Of a DNA stretch of 64,000 nucleotides, positions 33,834-42,158 are shown piece by piece. Under the pieces are notes generated by a model, which was given only the letters and a program-made list of their open reading frames with translations, was not told the origin of the DNA and made no database searches. Position numbers and translations under genes: made by a program. Each line of letters starts with the position of its first letter. The stretch's first letter is position 1. This DNA is from Spirochaetota bacterium (GTDB taxonomy: Bacteria > Spirochaetota > UBA4802 > JAKQUI01). The stretch lies in assembly GCA_029562645.1 (NCBI GenBank), contig JAKQUI010000047.1:1-64000 (forward strand). The letters are read 5' to 3'.

Positions 33834-34292
33834 TTATAGGCGGAAATGGGCTTCGGGGGTTTTGGGGAACCCCCAGCATATTTTCCAAAAGATCAAGCCC
33901 TCGGACTCCTCCCTCGATATGATGTAATTCGAAAAGCGATAGTTATCGCCCCATCCGTCAAAACACGATTTCTTGATACAGCCACGCAGATATGCTCTCG
34001 CTGCCAGCGCGAGAATCAGCGAATCCGACCTCTTCAGGAAATTCCGCAAGTCCTTACAGTAGTCCGCCTCGTCCTCTCTGAAACTCACGTGGATGGTGCG
34101 CCAGCGCCCCGCACGGTCGCGCGCCTGGTATCGAACCGATTTCCCAATTGTCACGTCACGGCTCGCCTCGCGCAGGGATCGTGTCAGAAGCATGACAATG
34201 ACCTCGGTGCGCTTTTTTCCTGTAATTGCACAGGCGTCGTGAATGAGTTCCAGGGTGTTTTCATGAACGTACAGCGTTGTTTTTACTGACAT
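33834..34292 (-). CDS. orphan ribbon-helix-helix-like protein, copy 2 of a dispersed family
   Basis: The ATG at 34292 has GGAGATAAA before it. The 152-residue protein begins MSVKTTLYVHENTLELIHDA, then a helix-turn-helix pair (ITGKKRTEVIVMLLTRSL) of RHH type. Shared blocks follow: SVRYQARD, WRTIHVSF, DLRNFLKRSDSLILALAARAYL, and the tail DNYRFSNYIISREESEGLIFWKICWG. It is very like the copy at 46352, which also has SRE, GL and W-x-ICWG in the tail. It converges on the TetR gene and has no toxin beside it. The family may be DNA-binding regulators with a C-terminal sensing or dimer module; this is inference. Confidence 0.75.
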   Translation of the reverse strand: MSVKTTLYVHENTLELIHDACAITGKKRTEVIVMLLTRSLREASRDVTIGKSVRYQARDRAGRWRTIHVSFREDEADYCKDLRNFLKRSDSLILALAARAYLRGCIKKSCFDGWGDNYRFSNYIISREESEGLIFWKICWGFPKTPEAHFRL

Positions 34293-34354
34293 TTTATCTC
34301 CATGTGATTGGTTTATTGATAATACGGATCATCAGGCTGGTAGTTGAAAAAATA

Positions 34355-34400
34355 TTGACAAATGTGAGCCCTTATATTAATCAGAACCGACGTGTCGGTT
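34355..34400 (+). promoter_or_regulatory. promoter and palindromic operator of the START-domain gene
   Basis: TTGACA at 34355-34360 is followed by an AT-rich -10 area (TATTAA/TAATCA). Just after it AACCGAC and GTCGGTT (34385-34400) form an inverted repeat with a two-base centre, at the expected transcription start. This fits a repressor site. Confidence 0.4.
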
Positions 34401-34413
34401 TTTGGAGGACTCC

Positions 34414-34881
34414 ATGGAAAATATATATCAATCTGAATGTCAGTTACGCATAAAGGCCGATCCCTCCACATGCTACGAGACCCTCTGCGACTGTTCTCGC
34501 TTTCCCGATTGGTTCGACTGCGTTCGCACGGTTGACGTGGTCGATCGCCATGAGGACGGCAAGCCGCGTCGCGTGCGTTACCAGTTCGATGCGGTGCTGC
34601 GGCAGGGATTCGATGTCATTCTCAGCAAGCAGTACGATGATGCGAACCGGACCATCACGTTCGTTATGCGCGATGAGGATCGACGCGAGGTGAGCGGGTA
34701 TTGCACGGTGGAGCCGGGCGATCGGGGCGGGGCGCGCGCGACCTTTTATTGCCGGGCCGCGCTCGATTTCCCGTTTCCGCCCATGGTTTCATCCATGTTC
34801 GAGGAGCGTTTTGCCCAGGCCGTGCTGGGGTATATTCGCGATGCCGCCGAGGGCCGGTCCTGCATGGCGGTCGCGATGTAG
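34414..34881 (+). CDS. SRPBCC/START-like polyketide-cyclase family protein
   Basis: ATG at 34414 follows GGAGG at five-base spacing. The 155-residue protein has the helix-grip fold: beta-1 YQSECQLRIKADPSTCYETLCDCSRFPDWFDCVRTVDVVDR, RRVRYQFDAVLRQGFDVIL, ITFVMRDEDRREVSGYCTVEP and a long C-terminal helix (MFEERFAQAVLGYIRDAAE). Such proteins bind lipids or hydrophobic cofactors, or like RatA/CoQ10-binding proteins deliver quinones. It is a single gene with its own promoter-like region and converges on dus across a GC hairpin. The ligand is unknown. Confidence 0.85.
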   Translation: MENIYQSECQLRIKADPSTCYETLCDCSRFPDWFDCVRTVDVVDRHEDGKPRRVRYQFDAVLRQGFDVILSKQYDDANRTITFVMRDEDRREVSGYCTVEPGDRGGARATFYCRAALDFPFPPMVSSMFEERFAQAVLGYIRDAAEGRSCMAVAM

Positions 34882-34902
34882 CTCCCGCCGCCGGGCGGGA
34901 GC
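34881..34902. terminator. GC-rich hairpin between convergent genes
   Basis: GCTCCCGCC pairs with GGCGGGAGC around a four-base loop, starting at the START-protein stop codon and followed by few T's. It may limit read-through in both directions. Confidence 0.45.
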
Positions 34903-34947
34903 AATCATACCTGATTCGTTTGAGCGTGTCTGTGGGCCGCGACAGGA

Positions 34948-35877
34948 TTATCCGTCATCGCTGATCCGGGCCAGAATAGAAATTATCTCGTCACGCCGCG
35001 TCGCGTGCACCAGCTCATTGCGCAGCTTCGAGGCGTTCTTCACGTGATGCACGTATTTCACGATGTGCTTGCGCATCAGTATGATCCCGTACTCGCCGTA
35101 CCAGTCGATCATCGCGTCGAGATGCTCCATGATCTGCGCGACGATGTCCCCCACCGACGGGCTCCCCCCGGAAAAGATCCACGGATTCCCGACCGCCGCG
35201 CGGCCGATCATGACCGCCGCGCACCCGGATGCGGCATGCCGCTCAAGCGCCTGTGCATGTGTGGCGATATCGCCGTTGCCGATCACCGGCACCGATGCGT
35301 TCTCTCGGATCTCCCGAATCGCGTCCCAGTCCGCGATGCCGCCGAAGCGCTGCGACGCCGTGCGCCCGTGCACGGTGATCATGCGGACGCCCGCGTCTTC
35401 GAGGATGCGGACGAGCTCCCGATAGGTGCGGCTTTCCGCGTCCCAGCCCAGGCGGATCTTCGCCGATACCGGCACGCTCGCGCCGGCCACAACCGCCGCC
35501 GCAATCCGTCCCGTGAGAGCCGGGTCGCGCAGAAGCGAGGCCCCCGAGCCGTTGTGACACACCTTGGGCGCGCAGCAGCCCATATTGATGTCGATTATGT
35601 CCGGCCCGAGTTCGCTCACGATGCGCGCGGCCTCGCCCATGACCGCCGGTTCCATGCCGAAGAGCTGGATGCCCAGCGGTCGCTCGTCGTCGGTGAAGCG
35701 CGTATAGCCGGCCGTCTTCCGGTCGCGCCGCACGATCCCCTCGGCGCTTACGAGCTCCGAGAAGACCAGCGCGGCCCCGTGGCGGCGCGCGATGCGGCGA
35801 AACGGGGCGTCGGTGTAGCCCGCCATGGGCGCCAGGACCAGCGGCGATGCGAGGTCGATGTTCTCGAGTATGAGCAT
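34948..35877 (-). CDS. dus: tRNA-dihydrouridine synthase
   Basis: I chose ATG at 35877, the usual family start (ENIDLASPLVLAPMAGYTDAPFRR); a GTG at 35913 adds 12 residues and neither has a clear ribosome site. The 309-residue FMN enzyme reduces uridine in the tRNA D-loop. Motifs are LAPMAGYTDAPFRR, QLFGMEP, DIINMGC-type DIIDINMGCCAPKVCHNGSGASLLRDP with the catalytic Cys, VSAKIRLGWD, MITVHGRTASQRFGG, VIGNGDI and VMIGRAAVGNPWIF. It looks like the DusB branch. It is a single gene with only weak upstream signals. Confidence 0.92.
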   Translation of the reverse strand: MLILENIDLASPLVLAPMAGYTDAPFRRIARRHGAALVFSELVSAEGIVRRDRKTAGYTRFTDDERPLGIQLFGMEPAVMGEAARIVSELGPDIIDINMGCCAPKVCHNGSGASLLRDPALTGRIAAAVVAGASVPVSAKIRLGWDAESRTYRELVRILEDAGVRMITVHGRTASQRFGGIADWDAIREIRENASVPVIGNGDIATHAQALERHAASGCAAVMIGRAAVGNPWIFSGGSPSVGDIVAQIMEHLDAMIDWYGEYGIILMRKHIVKYVHHVKNASKLRNELVHATRRDEIISILARISDDG

Positions 35878-36038
35878 TTTTATGTTGCGAAAAACGGTAT
35901 TGTATCGGTACACGTCATATCAACCTCACTGCCGCATGAGGTGTCGTTTGCAACCATTAATTCAGTGGTGCGGCGGCGCGCGGCGATACGTCGGGCGTTG
36001 GGCAAACGATCAATTGATCACGAACGCGGGGTTTTTGC

Positions 36039-38111
36039 ATGGCCGTGAAGCGGTTCATCGTCGAGTGCGATCTGTCGCGGGAGGGAGACCTTCTTCGCGC
36101 GATTGAGGCGTGCGGGTGCGCCCAGCGCCCGTTTGTGCCGGACGATGCGGTAACACCCGGCGCGCTCGGCGAGTACAGCACCGACATCCGCATGCTCCGC
36201 AAGAGCGAGGCGCATTTTCGCGCGCTCCTGGAGTATATGAGCGTGTACGTGTACAGCGTCGTCTACCGCGCCGGGTCGGTCATCTCGTCCTATCACAGCC
36301 CCCGCTGCGAGCAGATCACCGGCTACACCCCCGAGGAGTTTTCCGCAGACCACGATCTCTGGTACGCGATGATTCTTCCCGAGGACCGGCCGCTCGTGGA
36401 CCGTTTCCTTGCCGATTTAAGCGCAAGCAACGGCCGGCCCGTTTCCGTGGAGCACCGCATTCGCCACAAGAACGGCGAGGTCCGCTGGATTCTGAACACC
36501 TGCACGGTCAGGATCAATGTGGAAAAGGACATCACGCGGCGCGACGGGTCCATCATCGACGTGACGCGCCGCAAGGCCGCCGAGGAGGCGCTCCGGGAAA
36601 GCGAGGAAAGCAACCGCCGCATCATCGATACCGCCCTCGAGGGCATCATCCGCATGGACACCGAACACCGGATCGTCTACACCAACCGGCGCATCACGGA
36701 GATGCTGGGATTCGATCCGGAGGAGATGCTGGGACGGGCCGTGGAGGCCTTCCTCTTCCCCGACGATGTGGGCGATCATCGGGGAAAAATGGCCCGTCGG
36801 CGCGAGGGACATGGGGAACGGTACGAGCGGCGATACCGGCACAAGGACGGCCGGGCCGTCTGGACCATCGTCTCGGCCGTTCCCCTTGTCGATGCGGACG
36901 GGGCGTTTATCGGATCGTTCGCCATGGTGACCGACATCACCGAACGGAAATTGGCGGAGGACCAGCTGCGCAAGCTCTCGCGCGCCATCGAGCAGAGCCC
37001 GGCGTCGGTCGTCATCACCGACAAGACCGGCACGATCGAATACGTCAACCCGAAGTTCACCCGCCTCACCGGCTATACCCTCGAGGAGGCCATCGGGGAA
37101 AACCCGCGCATCCTCAAGTCGGGCGAACAGCCGTCCGAGTACTATCGCAATCTCTGGAAGACCATCCTGGCCGGGGAGGAGTGGCAGGGCGAGTTCCATA
37201 ACCGGAAAAAAAACGGCGAGCTCTACTGGGAGGTCGCGTCCATATCGCCCATTCGCGATGCGAAGGGGAATATCGCGAACTTCATCGCCGTCAAGGAGGA
37301 TATTACGCGCCGCAAGGAGGCGGAGGAGGCGCTGCGCGTGAGCGAGGAGGCGCTCAAGAAGCGTAATCAGATCTTCGAGAAGGACCTCAAGCTCGCCCAG
37401 ATCATTCAAAGCGCGCTCCTGCCGCGCGAGCTTCCGAGCAATGGCCGCATCCATGTCGAGTACCGCTATCAGCCCATGGACGAGGTGGGCGGTGACTTTT
37501 TTTCGTTTTACCAGCAGCCCGGCGGTAACCTGGGGGTGTTCATCGGCGATGTGGCCGGCCATGGGATTTCTTCGGCGCTGTTCTTGTCGCTGGTGAAGTC
37601 GGTCACGGAGCGCGCGGTGAAGGACTGCTTCGACGCTCCCGCCGCGTATCTGGACTCCATCAATCGCGAATTGATCGGCTACATGCCGTCGTATTTTATC
37701 ACCGGGATTTACGCGTACTTCGATTTCGAGTCTGATCCCGAGGGCTGCCGGTTCGTCTTCTCCAGCGGCGGGCATCCCGGTCCGGTGGTCGTTCGCTCCG
37801 ATGGAGCCGGCGAGATCGTCAACTCGGGCGGCACGATCATCGGTTCGTTCGATGAGGCCCGCTACTCAGAAACGTCGCTTTCGCTGCGGCGCGGGGACCG
37901 CGTCTTCCTCTACACCGACGGCATCCCCGAGACGGCCAATGCCGCGCGGGAGATCATCGGTTTCGATTCCCACCTGGTTGACCTTTTGTGCGCGGCGCGG
38001 CGGGATGAGCTTGGGAGCCATCTCGATGCGATCCTGGGACGGGTCGCGGAGTTCCGCGGCGCGTTTCCCGTCGAGGACGATATCATTATTATTGGTTTTG
38101 AGGTGGCGTGA
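36039..38111 (+). CDS. multi-PAS sensor with SpoIIE/PP2C phosphatase output
   Basis: The 690-residue soluble protein has three PAS/PAC units: about 58-185 (FRALLEYMSVYVYSVVYR, ending DVTRRKAAEEAL), 190-310 (IIDTALEGIIRMDTEHRIVYTN, TDITERKLAED) and 315-435 (SPASVVITDKTGTIEYVNPKF, KEDITRRKEAEEAL). A coiled coil comes next, then a PP2C domain from about 455: QSALLPRELPSNG, EVGGDFFSF, IGDVAGHGISSA, FSSGGHPGP and LYTDGIPETANA, with the metal Asp and Gly residues present. The first 45 residues are unassigned. It should dephosphorylate a STAS antagonist in response to cytoplasmic redox or ligand signals. Its end overlaps the convergent LeuA-dimer gene by 23 bases. Confidence 0.93.
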   Translation: MAVKRFIVECDLSREGDLLRAIEACGCAQRPFVPDDAVTPGALGEYSTDIRMLRKSEAHFRALLEYMSVYVYSVVYRAGSVISSYHSPRCEQITGYTPEEFSADHDLWYAMILPEDRPLVDRFLADLSASNGRPVSVEHRIRHKNGEVRWILNTCTVRINVEKDITRRDGSIIDVTRRKAAEEALRESEESNRRIIDTALEGIIRMDTEHRIVYTNRRITEMLGFDPEEMLGRAVEAFLFPDDVGDHRGKMARRREGHGERYERRYRHKDGRAVWTIVSAVPLVDADGAFIGSFAMVTDITERKLAEDQLRKLSRAIEQSPASVVITDKTGTIEYVNPKFTRLTGYTLEEAIGENPRILKSGEQPSEYYRNLWKTILAGEEWQGEFHNRKKNGELYWEVASISPIRDAKGNIANFIAVKEDITRRKEAEEALRVSEEALKKRNQIFEKDLKLAQIIQSALLPRELPSNGRIHVEYRYQPMDEVGGDFFSFYQQPGGNLGVFIGDVAGHGISSALFLSLVKSVTERAVKDCFDAPAAYLDSINRELIGYMPSYFITGIYAYFDFESDPEGCRFVFSSGGHPGPVVVRSDGAGEIVNSGGTIIGSFDEARYSETSLSLRRGDRVFLYTDGIPETANAAREIIGFDSHLVDLLCAARRDELGSHLDAILGRVAEFRGAFPVEDDIIIIGFEVA

Positions 38112-38568
38112 CTGATCCGTCGCGCGCGCGCTTCATGAGGATGGCGTATTCGAAGCCGTCGATGAGCACGTTGAACGAGGCCGCGTTGATGTTCTCCGAA
38201 AGCGAGTAGACCCGCCAGACCCGGTCCCCGTCGGTGAAGATGATGGTGACCTCCACGTCGGTGCTGGTTCCGCGCTTCGCGTCCATGATGTTCGCGCGAT
38301 AGTCCACCAGTTTCACCCCCTCGATCTCCGGGAACAGCGGCGTGAGGGCCTTCTTGAGGACGTTTGCCAGCGCGTCCACGGGCCCCTTGCCGGTGGACGC
38401 CTCGTGGATGAGCGTCCCGTTCGCTTCGATCTGGACCGTGGCCTCGGGCTCCACGCCGTTGTCGATGAGTTTGTATCCCCCCACCACCGCAAAGGGCGAT
38501 GCATAACTCTTAAGCGACCGAGCGATCGCAAGCGCCCGTGACGCATCCTGGATTTCGTAGGTGAGCAT
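38089..38568 (-). CDS. stand-alone LeuA-dimer (2-isopropylmalate/citramalate synthase regulatory) domain
   Basis: The 159-residue protein consists only of the allosteric C-terminal domain found in LeuA and CimA: GGYKLIDNGVEPEATVQIEANG near residue 30, STGKGPVDALANVLKKAL near 58 (the Gly-Pro-Val-Asn-Ala block), then VKLVDYRANIMDAKRGTSTDVEVTII and SLSENINAASFNVLIDGFEYAIL. In full enzymes this domain binds Leu or Ile and inhibits the catalytic barrel. No barrel gene is adjacent. It may be a free regulator, a subunit of a synthase encoded elsewhere, or a relic of a split gene. The ATG at 38568 has no good ribosome site. It overlaps the convergent phosphatase gene. Confidence 0.82.
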   Translation of the reverse strand: MLTYEIQDASRALAIARSLKSYASPFAVVGGYKLIDNGVEPEATVQIEANGTLIHEASTGKGPVDALANVLKKALTPLFPEIEGVKLVDYRANIMDAKRGTSTDVEVTIIFTDGDRVWRVYSLSENINAASFNVLIDGFEYAILMKRARDGSVTPPQNQ

Positions 38569-38582
38569 GCAGTACGGTCCCG

Positions 38583-39068
38583 CTACTCGCTCGAGCTGGA
38601 ACTGGAGGATTTTGAAGTCGAGGAGTCGGAACTCGAGGAGCTGTTCTCCTCGTCGTACTTGTAGGTTATTGATACTTGCGATGACGTGTTGGAAGTTTCT
38701 TTGACTTTTTTTATATTGCCCGACTTGTCTAGTCGGTAAACTTTTATCGACATTGTTGGATACGTTGCCGGAATCGAAGTTGTTGTCAATGCAGCGGTAA
38801 TATCTATTGTATCAAGTAAATCCTCTGAAAAGTCGTCGCTGGTGATCTCCTTGTCGTAATAACACACGCTATTCGATGATGCATTACTTGCTAATGCACC
38901 AGGAGTCCCACCGTTAATTTGATAATTGCCGCTGAACTCTTGGTAACTGCCGCCTTGTGAGTATACAGTGAATTTGATTGTATCCTGAGCCGATTCGCCC
39001 GAACAGGAAATCAGAATGGCGATTCCCAAAATTTCTATGACAATCAAGATATTATGAAATATTTTCAT
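38583..39068 (-). CDS. lipoprotein with Ser-rich C-terminal tail, low-GC
   Basis: ATG at 39068 opens a lipoprotein signal (ILIVIEILGIAILISC) with Cys near residue 22. The 161-residue product has a beta-rich middle (TIKFTVYSQGGSYQEFSGNYQING, YPTMSIKVYRLDKSGN) and ends with a run of serines, SSSSSDSSTSKSSSSSSSE. The gene and the 200 bases upstream are clearly more AT-rich than their neighbours, which suggests recent acquisition or relaxed codon use. The frame is open much further upstream on the same strand, but that part is antisense to two real genes. TATAGA at 39082-39087 and TTTACA at 39103-39108 may be its promoter. Confidence 0.7.
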   Translation of the reverse strand: MKIFHNILIVIEILGIAILISCSGESAQDTIKFTVYSQGGSYQEFSGNYQINGGTPGALASNASSNSVCYYDKEITSDDFSEDLLDTIDITAALTTTSIPATYPTMSIKVYRLDKSGNIKKVKETSNTSSQVSITYKYDEENSSSSSDSSTSKSSSSSSSE

Positions 39069-39272
39069 AGTTTCTACTGATTCTATAGTATTTTTCGTAC
39101 TTTGTAAATAATCTACAAAGTAGTGTTGCCGTATGTCAAGAAAAATTAAAACTCGAATCCGACAATAATAGTCTTTGGCGGAAATTTGTACAATTAAAAA
39201 CGATTGTAATCGTGAAAAATGTATTTTACAGCAAAAGGCCTTTTTATAATTGTTAAGACTGAATAATACACC

Positions 39273-40100
39273 ATGAAGAAAACCGAACTCGCACAGTACG
39301 CCCGGGGCGTTTTCATCAACATGCCGTTCCGGCAGATCGAGGAGAAATACCGGCCCCTTATCGAGCGCTACCGGTTCGATCTCGAAATCGGAATTGATCA
39401 TATCGCGCTGGATACGTTCCCCCGCGAGGTCTTCCGGGAGACCGCGGCGCGTCTCAAGGACCTGGGGCTGGCCTTTACCATCCATGCGCCCTTCAACGAG
39501 ATCTTCCTGGGCGCGCCCGACCGCCTGGTCCGCGATGCCGCGCGGCAACGGCTCGATATGGCCTTCGGGATCATCGAGCACTTCCTTCCCGTGACGTCGG
39601 TCGTGATGCACCTCAACTACGAGGACCGGCGCTTCGGCTTCGTGTACGACGACTGGTTCGGGCACGTTGTTCCCGCCATCCGGGATTTCGCCGGTCGGTG
39701 CGCGGAGATGCGGACCACACTCATGCTCGAGAACGTCTACGAGGAGACGCCCGATGCGATGGCCGCGGTGTTCGATGCGCTTTCGGGCGCGGGGGTGGGG
39801 CACTGCCTCGACGCGGGCCATCTCTCCGCGTTTTCGGAGACGAGCCTGCCGGACTGGCTCGCGGTCATGGGCGCCCGCGTGCGGCAGTTTCATCTGCACG
39901 ACAATGACGGGACCTCGGACGCCCATGCGCCCATCGGAACGGGAGCGATCGATTTTGGGCTGATCCGCGATTTCATCGCGCGCATGGACGTGCGGCCCGT
40001 GATCACCCTCGAGCCGCACAGCGAAGAGGACCTGTGGGCGACGCTCGCCGGCTACGAGGCGAGCGGGGTGCGCGCCGCGGTTCAAGGATTGACCGCATGA
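39273..40100 (+). CDS. xylose-isomerase-like TIM-barrel protein (AP_endonuc_2 family)
   Basis: The 275-residue protein has the sugar-phosphate isomerase/endonuclease IV barrel: EIGIDHIALDTF near residue 37, FTIHAPFNEIFLGAPDRLVR near 68 (His), VVMHLNYEDRRFG near 110 (His), TLMLENVYEETPDAM near 150 (Glu), GHCLDAGHLSAFSE near 175 (Asp-His), RQFHLHDNDGTSDAHAPIGTGAIDF near 208 (His) and ITLEPHSEE near 250 (Glu). The ligands fit a divalent metal site, so an epimerase or isomerase role is likely; no DNA-repair feature is seen. It precedes the ATP-grasp gene by about 70 bases on the same strand. Confidence 0.85.
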   Translation: MKKTELAQYARGVFINMPFRQIEEKYRPLIERYRFDLEIGIDHIALDTFPREVFRETAARLKDLGLAFTIHAPFNEIFLGAPDRLVRDAARQRLDMAFGIIEHFLPVTSVVMHLNYEDRRFGFVYDDWFGHVVPAIRDFAGRCAEMRTTLMLENVYEETPDAMAAVFDALSGAGVGHCLDAGHLSAFSETSLPDWLAVMGARVRQFHLHDNDGTSDAHAPIGTGAIDFGLIRDFIARMDVRPVITLEPHSEEDLWATLAGYEASGVRAAVQGLTA

Positions 40101-40169
40101 GGTTTGGCCCATGAAAAGCATTCTGGTTGCCGGCGGTGCGTCACTTATTGCACCCCAAGGAGTATCGAC

Positions 40170-40853
40170 ATGAAGGAACTGCTGAAGAACGCGATTTCCC
40201 GGGGGCAGGCGGCGCTCTCGGAGTACGATTCGAAGCGGGTGATCGCAACCGCAGGCGTATCTGTTTCGCGCAACGGTCTTGCGACGGGAAAGGAAGAGGC
40301 CGTCCGAATCGCGCGCGAGCTCGGCTACCCGGTGGCCCTGAAGGGCTGCGGACACGCGCTCACCCATAAAACCGAGCTGGGGATCGTGAAGCTCGGTCTC
40401 GGGGACGATGGGGCGGTCGCCTCCGCGTACGATGAGATCGTCGCAAAGGGCCTTCCGATGGACGGCGTGCTGGTGGACTCGATGCTTCCCGGCGACGGGC
40501 GCGAGTTTGTCATGGGGATGATGCGCGACCCGCAGTTCGGGCCCTGCGTGATGTTCGGCCTGGGCGGCATCTTCACCGAGGCGCTGCGCGACGTGAGTTT
40601 CCGGGTCGCCCCCCTTACCGAGCTTGACGCCGGGGAGATGCTGGACGAGATCCGCGCGAATCGGCTCCTGGGCGGCTTTCGCGGGAGCCCGCCCGTGGAC
40701 CGCACGGCGCTCGTGCGCGCGCTCGTCGGCATCGGTCGCCTGGGCCTTGAACACCCCGAGATCGCCGAAATCGACGTAAACCCGGTCCTGGTGCACGCCG
40801 GAACGCCCGTCGCCGTTGACGCGCTGGTTGTCCTCAACGCCCAGGCGCGATAG
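40170..40853 (+). CDS. acetyl-CoA synthetase (ADP-forming)-type ATP-grasp beta subunit
   Basis: ATG at 40170 follows AAGGAG. The 227-residue protein matches the ATP-grasp_5 domain of NDP-forming acyl-CoA synthetases: YDSKRVIATAGVSVSRNGLATG, ELGYPVALKGCGHALTHKTELGIVKLGL with the nucleotide-binding Lys, FVMGMMRDPQFGPCVMFGLGGIFTE and EIAEIDVNPVLVH near the end. The family usually has an alpha subunit with CoA-binding and the phospho-His; it is not adjacent here. It may make ATP from acyl-CoA or act with an unlinked alpha subunit. A 20-codon frame starting 40111 runs into its start with a TGA overlap. Confidence 0.88.
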   Translation: MKELLKNAISRGQAALSEYDSKRVIATAGVSVSRNGLATGKEEAVRIARELGYPVALKGCGHALTHKTELGIVKLGLGDDGAVASAYDEIVAKGLPMDGVLVDSMLPGDGREFVMGMMRDPQFGPCVMFGLGGIFTEALRDVSFRVAPLTELDAGEMLDEIRANRLLGGFRGSPPVDRTALVRALVGIGRLGLEHPEIAEIDVNPVLVHAGTPVAVDALVVLNAQAR

Positions 40854-40934
40854 TTTTTTTCTTGACCGCACCGATTTGGGCCCGTAAGATCCATCCGTCG
40901 TGGGAGCATATCAATCAGACGGGGTGGGCGGCAC

Positions 40935-42137
40935 ATGGGCGGACTGAAGCTTAAGCATAATAAAATCGGCATTATCTTTTCGGGCGGTCCTGCGCCCAGC
41001 GCCAACACGGTCATCTCCTCGACCGCGATGAATTTTCTGGACCACAATATTCCCGTGATCGGATTCATTCGGGGGTATGAATTCATGCAGGATTTCAATA
41101 TCCACTACCCCCGCCTGCGCAAGGGCGTGCATTATGAGGAGATCACCACGGAGATTTCGCACTATCGGAATGACCGGGGGATCTATCTTCGCACCTCGCG
41201 CGCCAATCCGGGGAAGAACGTGAAGACGATCGAGGACCTGAGGGACCCCGGCAAGAACGTGCTCCTTCGAAACATCCTGGATGTGTGCGAATACCTCAAG
41301 ATCGGTGCGCTCATCTCGATCGGGGGCGATGATACGCTCAAGACGGCAAACTTCCTGTGGCTCATGGGGCTGCCGGTCATCCACATTCCCAAAACGATCG
41401 ACAATGACTACTATGGCATCCCCTGGACCTTCGGCTACTGGACGGCCGTGGACGCAGCGCAGCGCGTGATGCTCAACCTGAAGGCCGACGCGCAGGCGAC
41501 CGACAGCTTCTTTATCGTGGAGCTCATGGGGCGCAAGGCCGGGTGGATCACCTACGCGGCGGGCATCGCGGCGGAGGCCATCCTGATGATCTCCGCCGAG
41601 GACATCGAGGGCGACGAGATGAACGTCGACGATATCGTCGAGAAGATCACGGACGTGATCATCGCCCGCGAGAACAACCGCAAGCCCTACGGCGTGATCG
41701 CCATGTCCGAGGGCCTTGCCGACAAGCTGCCGAAAAACCTCAAGCCGACCGAGACCGACCGGCACGGCAATGTGATGTTCGCGAAGGCGAACCTCTCGCA
41801 GATGCTCGCGGATCGCGTCTGCGCGCTCTATCGGAACAAGACGGGCCTGGAGGTGAAGGTGACGCCCAAGCAGATCGGTTACGAGACACGCGCGGCGGCG
41901 CCCATCAGCTTCGACGTGGTGCTCGGGAGCATGCTGGGATATGGCGCGTATAAGTTCTTTTCGGAGGGCACCTTCGGGGTGATGGTGTCGGTGACGGACA
42001 ACTTCGAACTCAAGGCCGTCCCGTTCTCCGAGCTCATCGATCCCGATACGCTCCGGACCCGTCTGCGGGGCGTTCCGCAGGGGAGCGATTTTTACACGCT
42101 CAAGGAGCGCCTTTCGTTCGTGAAGTTTTGGGAGTGA
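40935..42137 (+). CDS. pfp: 6-phosphofructokinase, pyrophosphate-dependent type
   Basis: The 400-residue protein is a PFK of the long type: GIIFSGGPAPSANTVISS near residue 12, LISIGGDDTLKTANFL near 130, PKTIDNDYYGIPWTFGYWTAVD near 155, and VELMGRKAGWITYAAGIA. The motif GGDD, with Asp where ATP-PFKs have GGDGS, and the Lys of PKTIDND are diagnostic for PPi use. The enzyme interconverts fructose-6-phosphate and fructose-1,6-bisphosphate, is reversible and saves ATP. It is followed at 21 bases by a PAS-only protein. Confidence 0.9.
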   Translation: MGGLKLKHNKIGIIFSGGPAPSANTVISSTAMNFLDHNIPVIGFIRGYEFMQDFNIHYPRLRKGVHYEEITTEISHYRNDRGIYLRTSRANPGKNVKTIEDLRDPGKNVLLRNILDVCEYLKIGALISIGGDDTLKTANFLWLMGLPVIHIPKTIDNDYYGIPWTFGYWTAVDAAQRVMLNLKADAQATDSFFIVELMGRKAGWITYAAGIAAEAILMISAEDIEGDEMNVDDIVEKITDVIIARENNRKPYGVIAMSEGLADKLPKNLKPTETDRHGNVMFAKANLSQMLADRVCALYRNKTGLEVKVTPKQIGYETRAAAPISFDVVLGSMLGYGAYKFFSEGTFGVMVSVTDNFELKAVPFSELIDPDTLRTRLRGVPQGSDFYTLKERLSFVKFWE

Positions 42138-42158
42138 CCGCAGTTGTTGTGAACCGGC

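Noticed and set aside
38583-40871. 762-codon reverse frame covering the lipoprotein and beyond
   Set aside because: Only the last 161 codons (from 39068) look like a protein. The upstream part is antisense to the TIM-barrel and ATP-grasp genes and has their mirror composition.
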